DNA from: Arthrobacter stackebrandtii
GTDB taxonomy: Bacteria; Actinomycetota; Actinomycetes; Actinomycetales; Micrococcaceae
Assembly: GCF_017876675.1 (NCBI RefSeq)
Contig: NZ_JAGIOI010000001.1
Coordinates: forward strand, 3,596,001 to 3,660,000
Length of the DNA stretch: 64,000 nucleotides
Direction: 5' to 3'
Positions within the stretch are counted from its first letter, which is position 1, and the number at the start of each line of letters is the position of its first letter. The notes under the pieces were generated by a model. That model had not been told where the DNA came from. It was given only the letters and a program-made list of their open reading frames with translations, and did not search any database. Shown here one piece after another: positions 27,189 through 35,477 of the stretch. Made by a program: the position numbers and the translations under genes.

Positions 27189-29801
27189 ATGGGGACACGA
27201 GAAATTGCACAATGGAAACCGCTGCCCTGGTTTCTGGTATCGCCGCCGAAAAATGGTGGCCCGGCACGGTCAAGGGAACGGCTGCTCCGGCACATTGACG
27301 AGTTGGTGGACCTGTACCCACTGACATTGCTGTCCGCTCCATCCGGCTACGCAAAAACCGCTTTGCTGTCCACCTGGGCCGTCGCCGAGGGACGGCGTGT
27401 TGCCTGGCTCAGCCTGAGCCGGCACATCGGCGAAAATGAAGAGTCCCTTCTGGGCGGGATCATCAGTTCCCTTCATCGCCTGGCACCCCGGCTCGGCGCG
27501 AACGATGCACACCTGCTGTCCCGAATATTTCCCGACGAACAAGGAACGCAGGCAACCCTTGAGCTAGTGGCCAGCCGTCTGCTGGAGCTGGAAGAGCCAA
27601 TTGTCATGATTGTGGACGACGCGCACCTGGTCGGTTCCACCCTGTCCAGCGGCTTGCTGCAGACGCTCACCGACCACTGCCAAAACCGCCTCCGCTTTGT
27701 GCTGGCGGGCGCCGCTGAGCTGAACCAGTCCTTTAACCGAATGCTGGCGCGTGGAACTGCCACCCGCTTGGGGCCGGCGGAATTGTCCCTGACGGTGGCA
27801 GAGATCGTGGAGGACTTCCACCAGGTGGGCATTGCGCTGTCTGAGGAGGCCGCGCAGTCACTCCACAATGAAAACGGTGGCTGGCCCATAGCAGTCCAGC
27901 TGGAAATTGTTGCTCGCTCGTCAGGTTCCGGCGGTACCGGGCCCGTTGGCCATTCCGTGCTGACCGAATTCGTGGCGACGTCCATCCTGGGCCAAATGAG
28001 GCCGGAATTAGCTGAATTTGTCCTGGCCGGCACAACCTGCCTGCGGCTGGACGCGGCATTGGCACAGCTCCTGACGGGGGCGGGAAACAGCTCGGCACTG
28101 CTGGAAGAATGCGCCAACCAAGGAATCTTCCTTGACCGCTATGAGAGCGGGGAGCACCGGACCGTCTACAAGTGGCGCCAGGAATTTTCCACCCAATGCC
28201 AGCAGATCCTGGACCGCACGGACAGCGGCCGGCGGCGCCGGCTCAATGCCATTGCAGCCCAGGCCCTGGCTCGGTTGTTCCCCACGGAAGCCATGTCCCA
28301 CGCACTACTGGCCGGCGATTCCGAGGCGCTGATGGGTATTCTGCGGGAGCAATGGCTGCGGATCGTGATTGAATCCGGTGCCGCAGTGCTCAACGACATA
28401 TTGTTGCAGCTCCCCGGTGACATTGCCTTGAACCCCGAAATCCTGCTGATACGCTCGGCATGCCTTGACCTCCTGGGCGATGCTCCGGGTTCCACCCTTT
28501 TGCGTTTGCAGGCCCGCAGAGCATTGTCCGCCATGGACGTGGTGCCGCACCAAGTCCGCGCCACCTTGGCCTTTGCCACGCTTTTCACAGAGAACGACGC
28601 CGGTGCACTCGCCATCGCCGTGGACTCGGCCCGGGAGCATAGCGCCGAGCTGCAGGGCAATCCGGTGACAAATGCCTTCGCCATGTTCTTCCTGGGGTGG
28701 ACGGAACTGCGGCTTCGGCGCAATCCGGCCGCGGCCGTGCGCATGCTCCGTTCAGCCCTGGATCAGGCCGAGAATTCGGGGCTGCACACCCTCGCCCAAC
28801 GAACCCGTGCCAACCTTATGCTGGCGCTGAGCTTCGGCGGGTACTTTTCCTCGGCACTTGCGCTCATGGCCAAGTATGAGGTGCCCGGACAGGATGCCAC
28901 AGTTCTGGAATGGAACCACTATGACGGCGCCATTGAGCACTTTGCCCGCGGTATCGTCGATTTTTGGCAAGGAAGGCTGCCCGAAGCGAACCAGACCTTC
29001 CTGGACATGGTGGCGCAGGGTGGGCACCAGGCCTCCTACACGGCCCTGGCCCGGGTTTATCTGGCGTTCTGTGCCGCCGACACAGGGGATGCACGGGATA
29101 TCCGCGCAGCCGAATCCCGCCTGGATGGCGTTAGCCAGTCCCCCCAGCATGGGGTTCCATGGCCCACCTATGGGCTCATTGCCGCGGCCAGCTTGCGTGC
29201 TGCCTCGGGGGAGCCCGAGGCAGCATTTGAGATGGTCCGGGACATACGCGATGTTGCCCATGTCCCGGTGTGCCTGGCACTTGCCGCGGAACTCGCCCGT
29301 CTCGCGGGGCGCCCGGCCGATGCGCTTCAGATGCTTGGCGGTATTTCTGCAACCGGCATGACATCTTATGTATCCGTCAGTGCCCTCATTACCTCCGCCA
29401 TTATTTCAAGGGGGAAAGGGGAGGGTGATGCTGCCCACCGCCAGCTGGAAAGGGCCCTGGACCTTGCCGTGAAGGAATCCATTGTGCGGCCCTTCGCCGG
29501 AGGCGATGACGCCCTGGTCCAGCTGCTTACCGAACACGCGGCTTGGGGAACGGCACATGAAGGATTCCTCGCCGCAAGGCTTGCCCACGGCCCTGGCAAC
29601 ATCTCCAGGCAAGCCATGCTGGGAACGCAGCTTTCCAAGCGGGAGCAGGAGGTCTTTGGCTTCCTGCGGACCACCATGACGGCCGAGGAAATTGCGGCCG
29701 CGCTATTTGTCTCCGTCAACACAGTGCGGACCCACCAGCGCTCCATCTACCGAAAACTGGGTGTGAGCACACGCAGGGACGCCATTCGTCTTCGCCCCTG
29801 A
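27189..29801 (+). CDS. Large ATP-binding LuxR-family (LAL/MalT-like) regulator
   Basis: An 870-aa regulator. An N-terminal STAND-type ATPase carries a P-loop at SAPSGYAKTALLS near residue 49, where the usual GYGKT is GYAKT, and Walker B IVMIVDDAHLV near 138. A long helical TPR-like region (about 330-780) is the probable inducer sensor. The C-terminal LuxR helix-turn-helix is LSKREQEVFGFL through VNTVRTHQRSIYRKLGV near 815-862. It lacks a receiver domain. It probably has its own leaderless promoter. As the only regulator inside the accessory block it is the leading candidate to bind the two shared palindromes. It converges on the HerA-like gene with 20 nt between stops. Confidence 0.93.
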   Translation: MGTREIAQWKPLPWFLVSPPKNGGPARSRERLLRHIDELVDLYPLTLLSAPSGYAKTALLSTWAVAEGRRVAWLSLSRHIGENEESLLGGIISSLHRLAPRLGANDAHLLSRIFPDEQGTQATLELVASRLLELEEPIVMIVDDAHLVGSTLSSGLLQTLTDHCQNRLRFVLAGAAELNQSFNRMLARGTATRLGPAELSLTVAEIVEDFHQVGIALSEEAAQSLHNENGGWPIAVQLEIVARSSGSGGTGPVGHSVLTEFVATSILGQMRPELAEFVLAGTTCLRLDAALAQLLTGAGNSSALLEECANQGIFLDRYESGEHRTVYKWRQEFSTQCQQILDRTDSGRRRRLNAIAAQALARLFPTEAMSHALLAGDSEALMGILREQWLRIVIESGAAVLNDILLQLPGDIALNPEILLIRSACLDLLGDAPGSTLLRLQARRALSAMDVVPHQVRATLAFATLFTENDAGALAIAVDSAREHSAELQGNPVTNAFAMFFLGWTELRLRRNPAAAVRMLRSALDQAENSGLHTLAQRTRANLMLALSFGGYFSSALALMAKYEVPGQDATVLEWNHYDGAIEHFARGIVDFWQGRLPEANQTFLDMVAQGGHQASYTALARVYLAFCAADTGDARDIRAAESRLDGVSQSPQHGVPWPTYGLIAAASLRAASGEPEAAFEMVRDIRDVAHVPVCLALAAELARLAGRPADALQMLGGISATGMTSYVSVSALITSAIISRGKGEGDAAHRQLERALDLAVKESIVRPFAGGDDALVQLLTEHAAWGTAHEGFLAARLAHGPGNISRQAMLGTQLSKREQEVFGFLRTTMTAEEIAAALFVSVNTVRTHQRSIYRKLGVSTRRDAIRLRP

Positions 29802-29821
29802 GCGTGCCCTCGCCCTGCAGT

Positions 29822-30913
29822 TCAGGCGCCCGCCGTCATGGGTACCGAGACGTCAGAGCCACCCTCGGCCGTCACCCGGTCCCGCATCTGCACCAGGGTG
29901 GGGGCGCCGGCAAAACCGCCCGCCATCAGCGCCTGGCCCAGTCCGAAGTCCTTGGCCTGCGCCAGCATTTGCGCGGGAACGAAGCCGAACACTTCGCCCA
30001 GCTCCGCCAGGTCACGGGGTGCATTGATGCGCATGAGACCCAGGTTGTCGCACTGGGAGAGCACATTGGGGTGGATCTTGGTGGGCCGCTGGGTTGAAAG
30101 AAACAGCCACAGGCCAAACTTTCTGCCCTCTGCCGCGATCTGGACCAATTGTTCCGTCAGGGCCTTCTCCACGGCAGTTGCCGGGTGCGGGGAGCAGATG
30201 TTGTGAGCCTCATCAATCACAATGAGGATGGGCTTGCGGTCATGGCGGGTGGCCCACAGGTGTTCCAGCACGGCCAAGGCAGCCACCTTGGGTGCCGCCG
30301 GGGCAGTGAATCCGCCCAGGTCCATGACCGTGACCCGTGGTCTGGTGTCCACCACGTCGTTGACGGAATCCCCGCCGTACGACCACAGCTCCCAGTCCAG
30401 CGGGCGAAGGTTTTCCACCCGGTTGGCCAGCTTGACCTGGGCCGGCTTGCCGGAGTCGCGGAATTCCTGCAGCATGGTTGCGGCATCGAAGGTGGTGGGG
30501 TTCAGGTCGAAGTGCAACAGCTCGTTGTACTCGTCGGCGTCGGCAATGGGGTCCAGGCTGAGCACTGCAGCCTTGGACTCGACCGACAGGTCGGTGTACC
30601 GGGCATGAAGCCGCTCGCCGTCGGGGTTGGTGGAGTTGAGGATCCTCATGGGGATGGCCGAAAGACGCTGCGCCTCCTCGGCATTGGCGCCCGGGCGGGT
30701 CTCGTTCAACCGGACAAAGTCTGCATTGGGGTCCAGGATGAGCAGCGGCAGCTCTGTGTGCAGGAGCAGCTGTTCCAGGACCACACCCAGGGCGTAGGTT
30801 TTGCCGGAACCGCTTTGGCCGCACCAAAAGGTGTGGCGGTTGAATTTGTCCGCACGGATTTGCGCGGCCTCGCCCGGGGCGTCGATGCTGCTTCCGATTC
30901 TCAGTGTTTCCAT
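29822..30913 (-). CDS. HerA/DUF87-like ATPase
   Basis: A 363-aa P-loop ATPase of the HerA/FtsK-VirD4 superfamily. Walker A is WCGQSGSGKTYALG near residue 31-44, LLILDPNADFVRL follows near 57, Walker B is ILIVIDEAHNIC near 234, the arginine/sensor region is LSTQRPTKIHPNVLSQCDNLGLMRI near 276, and a C-terminal GFAGAPTLVQMRDRV closes the fold. Such proteins are DNA- or protein-translocating motors, often with nuclease partners, but no nuclease is next to it. Start is ATG 30913, 4 nt after the stop of the upstream DUF1254 gene with AGGAC upstream, so the two are coupled. Confidence 0.85.
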   Translation of the reverse strand: METLRIGSSIDAPGEAAQIRADKFNRHTFWCGQSGSGKTYALGVVLEQLLLHTELPLLILDPNADFVRLNETRPGANAEEAQRLSAIPMRILNSTNPDGERLHARYTDLSVESKAAVLSLDPIADADEYNELLHFDLNPTTFDAATMLQEFRDSGKPAQVKLANRVENLRPLDWELWSYGGDSVNDVVDTRPRVTVMDLGGFTAPAAPKVAALAVLEHLWATRHDRKPILIVIDEAHNICSPHPATAVEKALTEQLVQIAAEGRKFGLWLFLSTQRPTKIHPNVLSQCDNLGLMRINAPRDLAELGEVFGFVPAQMLAQAKDFGLGQALMAGGFAGAPTLVQMRDRVTAEGGSDVSVPMTAGA

Positions 30914-30917
30914 GGAG

Positions 30918-32270
30918 TTAGTCCTTTGCAATTCGGTGGATGGCGGGGATTTGGTAGCCGCCGTCGATCACGGCAGCATCGGGCACATACATGCGCAGGA
31001 GTGGACGGAAATCACCGTCGGGGGCCGGGAGCCAGTTGGCCAGTTTCGCCGGATCACCCGGCTTGCTTGCCCCGAGGTGGATTTGCAGTGAACCGTCCTG
31101 CCCGTAAACCAGGCCAGGGGTTCGGTCGCCCACGGAGTAGCGGTCAAGCGGGTTCTCCACAAGGAAGAAGTCGGGGACCGAGTACATGGTCAGGGACCAG
31201 AAGGCACCCACCGGCGGCGTTGGATCAAAGGTCAGGACGTAGTCGTTTTCGCCGTTGAGCTGCTTGCCGTCGGAGTCGACATAAACGGCCGCGTAGGCTG
31301 CCTCGTAGGCGTGGTTTCCCCAGAGCCCGGCAATCGCGGCTGCAGCGCGCAGGAGGGGGCGTTGCTCAGGATCCATGGCGGTGTAGAGCGGCTCATCAAG
31401 CGTTCCAACCTCAAAAAAGTCCAGGTTGTAGTCAAAGGAGTGGTACGCCAACTGCCAGCCATTGACCATGGGAACCCCGCCGCCGCGCAGGAATTCCAGG
31501 ACCATGCCGTGGGCGCCCTGCAGTGCCTGGGCCAATTCACCGATGGTCCCCTCATCCAGCCCCGCATAGGGGCTCGTTCCCTGCTCCGTGATGCCCAGCG
31601 GTGCCAGGGCTTCCAATGCCGGAAGGTCCCGCCCGGCCGGCGGAAAAGCCTGGGACCACAACCGCAGCTTTTCCAGAAACAGCAGGCTCTCCGGAACCCC
31701 GGGGGCGGGTGTTGGGATGCCCAAGGTGGGGGATGCGCCGTCGAGCGCGGAGAGCTTCATGGCGTCCTGGAGGCGGTGGATCCCGGGAAGGTCGGCCTCG
31801 CCGTCGCACGCCCACCGGCCCACAATCGAGGCGACAACTGTGGGGGACTGAATGAGCGTGGCATCTTCGGGCACTTGGCCTGTCCAAGCTGGCGGGACGA
31901 TCAGGAATTTCCCCGCCCCGGTACCGGTGGCGCGCTGGCCGACATACGCAAAGTTGTTGGTCCAGGCATCCACAAATTGCAACACATAGTAGCGTCCTGC
32001 AGTGTCGGGAACCTCCAGCAGCAGCGGGCCGGAGCTCAGGTCCAGCTGGGCCATGGAGTAGAGGGTGTCGTTGTTGATGGAGACAAAGGTGTCCGCAGGG
32101 CCGGCCAGCGTGCGCGCATGGCTGAATGAATTGAAGGGAGCGGCCGGGTTGGCACCCACACCGCTTTCAACGTAGCGGAGCACCTGGTCAAGGTTGAACA
32201 CCAGGGGAATGCCCAGGGCGTAGGCGTCTTGAACCGCCGAGGAATCAAAAGAGTACATGGGGATTTTCAT
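30918..32270 (-). CDS. DUF1254/DUF1214 protein (450 aa)
   Basis: An N-terminal DUF1254 domain (about 10-150) shows the typical NSFSHARTLAGPADTFVSINNDTLYSMAQLDLSSGPLLLEVPD pattern and RYYVLQFVDAWTNNFAYVG. A C-terminal DUF1214 domain (about 320-445) shows DYVLTFDPTPPVGAFWSLTMYS, DRYSVGDRTPGL and NWLPAPDGDFRPLLRMYVP. The biochemical function of the pair is unknown. No signal peptide is visible, so it is probably cytoplasmic. Its start lies 115 nt from the palindromic operator at 32385-32406. It heads an operon with the HerA-like ATPase. Confidence 0.88.
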   Translation of the reverse strand: MKIPMYSFDSSAVQDAYALGIPLVFNLDQVLRYVESGVGANPAAPFNSFSHARTLAGPADTFVSINNDTLYSMAQLDLSSGPLLLEVPDTAGRYYVLQFVDAWTNNFAYVGQRATGTGAGKFLIVPPAWTGQVPEDATLIQSPTVVASIVGRWACDGEADLPGIHRLQDAMKLSALDGASPTLGIPTPAPGVPESLLFLEKLRLWSQAFPPAGRDLPALEALAPLGITEQGTSPYAGLDEGTIGELAQALQGAHGMVLEFLRGGGVPMVNGWQLAYHSFDYNLDFFEVGTLDEPLYTAMDPEQRPLLRAAAAIAGLWGNHAYEAAYAAVYVDSDGKQLNGENDYVLTFDPTPPVGAFWSLTMYSVPDFFLVENPLDRYSVGDRTPGLVYGQDGSLQIHLGASKPGDPAKLANWLPAPDGDFRPLLRMYVPDAAVIDGGYQIPAIHRIAKD

Positions 32271-32384
32271 CCTTAACTTTTGTAGGGCGCGGGAATGATC
32301 GGTGCGATGTTTCCTTTTCAGAAGAGTTCCACAAGCCGGTGCCCATGGCCACGAATTGGATCACGTTGGGGGCCGTCAGGGGCC

Positions 32385-32406
32385 CAAATCATCAATCAAT
32401 GATGAT
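32385..32406. promoter_or_regulatory. Shared palindromic operator, copy 2
   Basis: CAAATCATCA-N5-TGATGAT, identical outside the 5-nt centre to 26075-26096. It stands between the divergent DUF1254 genes, 71 nt before the rightward start and 115 nt before the leftward start. The rest of the 206-nt gap shows nothing distinctive beyond promoters. Confidence 0.6.
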
Positions 32407-32476
32407 GACCTGTGCCCGGATTCCGGAAAAGCTGAGGGTGTTACTTTTTTGACCAGTGAAAGGCATCTGAGTTCCC

Positions 32477-33436
32477 ATGACTGAAATTCATGTCAACGCA
32501 GCAAACTTTGCCAGGGCAGAATCCGACCGCATGTTTGCGGCGATCGTGCACCAGGCCGGCGGGACGGGCCAATGGAGCCACGGCAAGGTTCCCACTCCCG
32601 TCGACGACCAGCCCATCATCCGGATGAACCGGGACACCCTCTACAGCGCCGCTGTCGTGGACATCTCAGCCGGTGCCGACTTGACCATTCCCGACGTCGG
32701 GAACCGCTACGTTTCCGTCATGGTGGTCAACCAGGACCACTACATCAACCGTGTGTTCCACACCCCCGGCAGCTACCGCCTGGACGTGGAGGAGTTTGGC
32801 ACCGGCCATGTCATGGTGGCCGCACGCATCCTTGTCGACCCGGAAAACCCTGAGGACGTGGCACAGGTCAACGCACTGCAGGACCAATTGGTGCTGCAGA
32901 GCGCAAGCAACCGGCCGTTTGTGCTGGAACCCTATGACGAGGAAGCCGTCACCGCGACCAGGGCGGCACTTTTGGAGCTCGCCAAGGGCCTCTCCGGCCT
33001 GGACGGCTGCTTTGGGAAGAAGCAGGACGTTGATCCCATCCGCCACCTGATCGGCACCGCGGCCGGATGGGGCGGGCTGCCTGATGCGGAGGCCAGCTAC
33101 ATCAACGTGACACCCGGCCTGCCCGCAGGACGTTACACCCTGGACATTGCCGATGTTCCGGTGGACGGATTCTGGTCCATCTCGCTGTACAACGCAGAAG
33201 GCTACTTCGAGGAAAACCCGGCCGGCGCCTACAACGTCAACAACATCACGGGAACCCCCAACGCAGATGGCAGCGTGACCGTGATCTTTGGCGGGGAGCC
33301 CGGCGAGCCCAATGCACTACCCATCATGGACGGCTGGAACTACCTGGTCCGCCTGTACCGCCCCCGTGCCGAGGTCCTCGACGGCGGTTGGCAGTTCCCC
33401 TCCATCAACAGCAAAGTGACGGTCAACCATGGCTGA
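32477..33436 (+). CDS. DUF1254/DUF1214 protein, short form (319 aa)
   Basis: A shorter member of the same family as the genes at 30918 and 35478. It begins at about the point where the others have reached the NRDTLYSAAVVDISAGADLTIPD motif, and lacks the longer N-terminal lead-in and most of the linker. The C-terminal DUF1214 part is complete: LDIADVPVDGFWSISLYNAEGYF near residue 217 and MDGWNYLVRLYRPRAEVLDGGWQFP near 286. Function unknown. First gene of a rightward operon; its stop overlaps the DUF6325 gene by 8 nt. Confidence 0.85.
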   Translation: MTEIHVNAANFARAESDRMFAAIVHQAGGTGQWSHGKVPTPVDDQPIIRMNRDTLYSAAVVDISAGADLTIPDVGNRYVSVMVVNQDHYINRVFHTPGSYRLDVEEFGTGHVMVAARILVDPENPEDVAQVNALQDQLVLQSASNRPFVLEPYDEEAVTATRAALLELAKGLSGLDGCFGKKQDVDPIRHLIGTAAGWGGLPDAEASYINVTPGLPAGRYTLDIADVPVDGFWSISLYNAEGYFEENPAGAYNVNNITGTPNADGSVTVIFGGEPGEPNALPIMDGWNYLVRLYRPRAEVLDGGWQFPSINSKVTVNHG

Positions 33437-33866
33437 GCAAGAGAATTTTGACTACGGACCCGTGGAGATCTTCACCGTGGAATTCCCCGGTGAGGCCCCC
33501 AGCCCCGGCGTGCTGGAATCACTGGCAAGGCTGGAATCCACCGGCACGGTCCGGCTGCTGGACATGGTGCTGGCCGGTCGGGCGGCGGACGGGTCCTTGA
33601 GGATTTCAGAATTGACCAAGGACGACGCCGCGGCGGCAGGCCTGGCGCCGGCACTGCCAGGACTCATTGGTGAGGAAGACGCCACAGAAGCGGCGCAGGG
33701 CATGCCCGAGGGGACTGGCGTGGCGCTTGTGGCACTGGAACTGAGCTGGGCCACTGAGCTTGCCGGCAACGTGGCTGCCGCCAACGGAACAGTCACGGAC
33801 TCCATCCGGATTCCGGCACCGATTGTCAATGGTTTCATCAACGAATTCGGCCAGGCCGACGCATAG
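33429..33866 (+). CDS. DUF6325 family protein
   Basis: A 145-aa soluble acidic protein. GPVEIFTVEFPGEAP at the start, the central VRLLDMVLAGRAADGSLRISEL, and the ALVALELSWATELAG motif resemble DUF6325 proteins, which are often placed beside SHOCT proteins in actinobacteria and resemble stress-related DUF1269 proteins. No enzymatic motif is visible. ATG 33429 lies inside the end of the preceding gene. Confidence 0.7.
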   Translation: MAEQENFDYGPVEIFTVEFPGEAPSPGVLESLARLESTGTVRLLDMVLAGRAADGSLRISELTKDDAAAAGLAPALPGLIGEEDATEAAQGMPEGTGVALVALELSWATELAGNVAAANGTVTDSIRIPAPIVNGFINEFGQADA

Positions 33867-33878
33867 AAAGGAGGGGCC

Positions 33879-34244
33879 ATGCCCTTCATCGGAAGAGTTG
33901 GAAGGCCCGGCCTGCTGGGGCTGGCTGCGCGGACAGCAGTTGTGGCCGGGACCGCATCGGCCGTGGGCGGTGCCGTAACCAGACGCCAGAACGAACGGGC
34001 TGCGGCCTCATACGCCCAGGACTATCCGCCGGCACCGCCTGCCCCGGCCCCGGTCCAGGCTCCCCCCGCGGAGCCAGCCCCGGCACCCGCACACGCTCCC
34101 CCCGCGGAGCCGGCCCCGGCACCCGCACAAGCCGCCCCCGTTGACATCGTGGGCAAGCTGACGCAGTTGGGGGAGCTCAAGCAACAAGGCCTCTTGGATG
34201 AGGCCGAGTTTGAACGCGCCAAGGCCCAATTGCTGGGCGGCTAA
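33879..34244 (+). CDS. SHOCT-domain protein with Pro/Ala repeat linker
   Basis: A 121-aa protein. An N-terminal hydrophobic segment (about 11-32, LLGLAARTAVVAGTASAVGGAV) is followed by a basic patch, then a repetitive Pro/Ala linker in which APPAEPAPAPA occurs twice at about residues 59-82, and a C-terminal SHOCT domain (KLTQLGELKQQGLLDEAEFERAKAQLL). The linker is encoded by near-identical direct DNA repeats (about 34066-34125). Follows DUF6325 by 12 nt, with AAAGGAGG upstream. Function unknown. Confidence 0.8.
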   Translation: MPFIGRVGRPGLLGLAARTAVVAGTASAVGGAVTRRQNERAAASYAQDYPPAPPAPAPVQAPPAEPAPAPAHAPPAEPAPAPAQAAPVDIVGKLTQLGELKQQGLLDEAEFERAKAQLLGG

Positions 34245-34301
34245 AACCCAGCAGTTCCACACACATCACTTTGTACCAGTCAGTAATTAACAGGAGTCAC
34301 C

Positions 34302-34718
34302 ATGCGTAAAGCAATCCAGATCATCACAGCCGTTTCCCTTGCCGCAAGCCTGGGCCTGTCCCTGGGCGCGTGCAGCAGCTCACCCTCGGAGAACAAGGCA
34401 GCCGCCTGCCAGGCCAACACGGCCTTTGTGGAAGCCGTAACCGGTGTCCAGAACTCCCTGGACTCCTCCTCCACCCTGGCCGAAATCAAGGCTGCCCGGG
34501 ACACGGTCAAAACTGCCTACACGGAGCTGGACAAGCAGCTGGACAAGGTCGGTTCAGACCAGGTGAAGGCCCTGGAAACGGCCTGGAAGGACTTGGACGA
34601 TGCCGTGTCCGGACTCGATGACAACCTCACGGTGCCTGAAGCGAAGGTTGCGCTGGAAGACAGCCTGGCCCAGGTGAAGAACGCCCAGGACAAGATTGAA
34701 TCCGGCCTGACTTGCTAA
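34302..34718 (+). CDS. Small secreted lipoprotein
   Basis: A 138-aa protein with a signal peptide (positive MRKAIQ, hydrophobic core to about residue 20) and a lipobox LGAC, giving a lipid-anchored Cys at position 24. The mature part is helical and likely coiled-coil (ARDTVKTAYTELDKQLDKVGSDQ) and ends in Cys. I do not recognise a named family. ATG 34302 has AGGAG 7 nt upstream. Its place in a run of membrane and stress-type genes suggests an envelope role. Confidence 0.75.
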   Translation: MRKAIQIITAVSLAASLGLSLGACSSSPSENKAAACQANTAFVEAVTGVQNSLDSSSTLAEIKAARDTVKTAYTELDKQLDKVGSDQVKALETAWKDLDDAVSGLDDNLTVPEAKVALEDSLAQVKNAQDKIESGLTC

Positions 34719-34755
34719 ATCCAACTGGCCGTCATCAACCCAACTTGGGGGAATC

Positions 34756-35430
34756 ATGAATGGAGCATTGGGGGAGATCCTCCCCTTTGCCGTCACCATT
34801 GCCATCAGCCCGGTGCCGATCATCGCCGCGATCCTGATGCTGATGTCGCCGCGGCCCAGGCCGCTCGGACTGGGGTTTCTGACAGGCTGGGTGGCGGGAA
34901 TTGCCGTTGCTGTTGGAGTTTTCACCCTGCTGGCGGGCGTCATCCCCGAAAAGGCTGACGATCCCGGTCCGCAGCCCATCGTGGGAAGCACTCAGCTGCT
35001 CTTTGGCCTGGCGTTGTTGTTCCTTGCGCTCAAGCAGTGGCGTTCGCGGCCCAAACCAGGTGAGGTGGCGCAGCTGCCCAAGTGGATGGCCGCCATCGAC
35101 ACGATGAAACCGGGTGCGGCACTTGGGCTGGGGTTCTTGCTGGCGGCCGTGAACCCGAAGAACCTGCTGATGGCTGCCGCCGCCGGTGTCTCCATCGGTC
35201 ACGCAACACTGGGCACAGGGCCTGCGCTCGTGGCGGTTCTGGCATTCATAGTCATTGCTGCGCTCAGTGTGCTGGCACCCGTGGTCATATACCTGGCGGC
35301 CCCGGCGAAAGCCACCGGGATGCTGGACCACGTCCGGATCTGGCTCACGGCCAACAACGCCACCATCATGATGGTTGTCATGCTGGTCCTCGGTGCGCAG
35401 TTGCTCGGCAAGGGGATCGGCAGCTTCTGA
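34756..35430 (+). CDS. GAP/Sap-family membrane protein (second)
   Basis: A 224-aa protein with six hydrophobic segments. Family markers: VTIAISPVPIIAAILMLMSPRPRPLGLGFLTGW, the mid-protein LGLGFLLAAVNPKNLLMAAAAG, and the C-terminal WLTANNATIMMVVMLVLGAQLLGKGI. It is a paralogue of the protein at 23560, so both arms of the block carry one. Exported substrate unknown. It sits 37 nt after the lipoprotein gene and 47 nt before the third DUF1254 gene. Confidence 0.8.
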   Translation: MNGALGEILPFAVTIAISPVPIIAAILMLMSPRPRPLGLGFLTGWVAGIAVAVGVFTLLAGVIPEKADDPGPQPIVGSTQLLFGLALLFLALKQWRSRPKPGEVAQLPKWMAAIDTMKPGAALGLGFLLAAVNPKNLLMAAAAGVSIGHATLGTGPALVAVLAFIVIAALSVLAPVVIYLAAPAKATGMLDHVRIWLTANNATIMMVVMLVLGAQLLGKGIGSF

Positions 35431-35477
35431 ATTCTTTGGCGGCAGAGTAACGAACCAATTCAAACGAGAGGGAAGTA

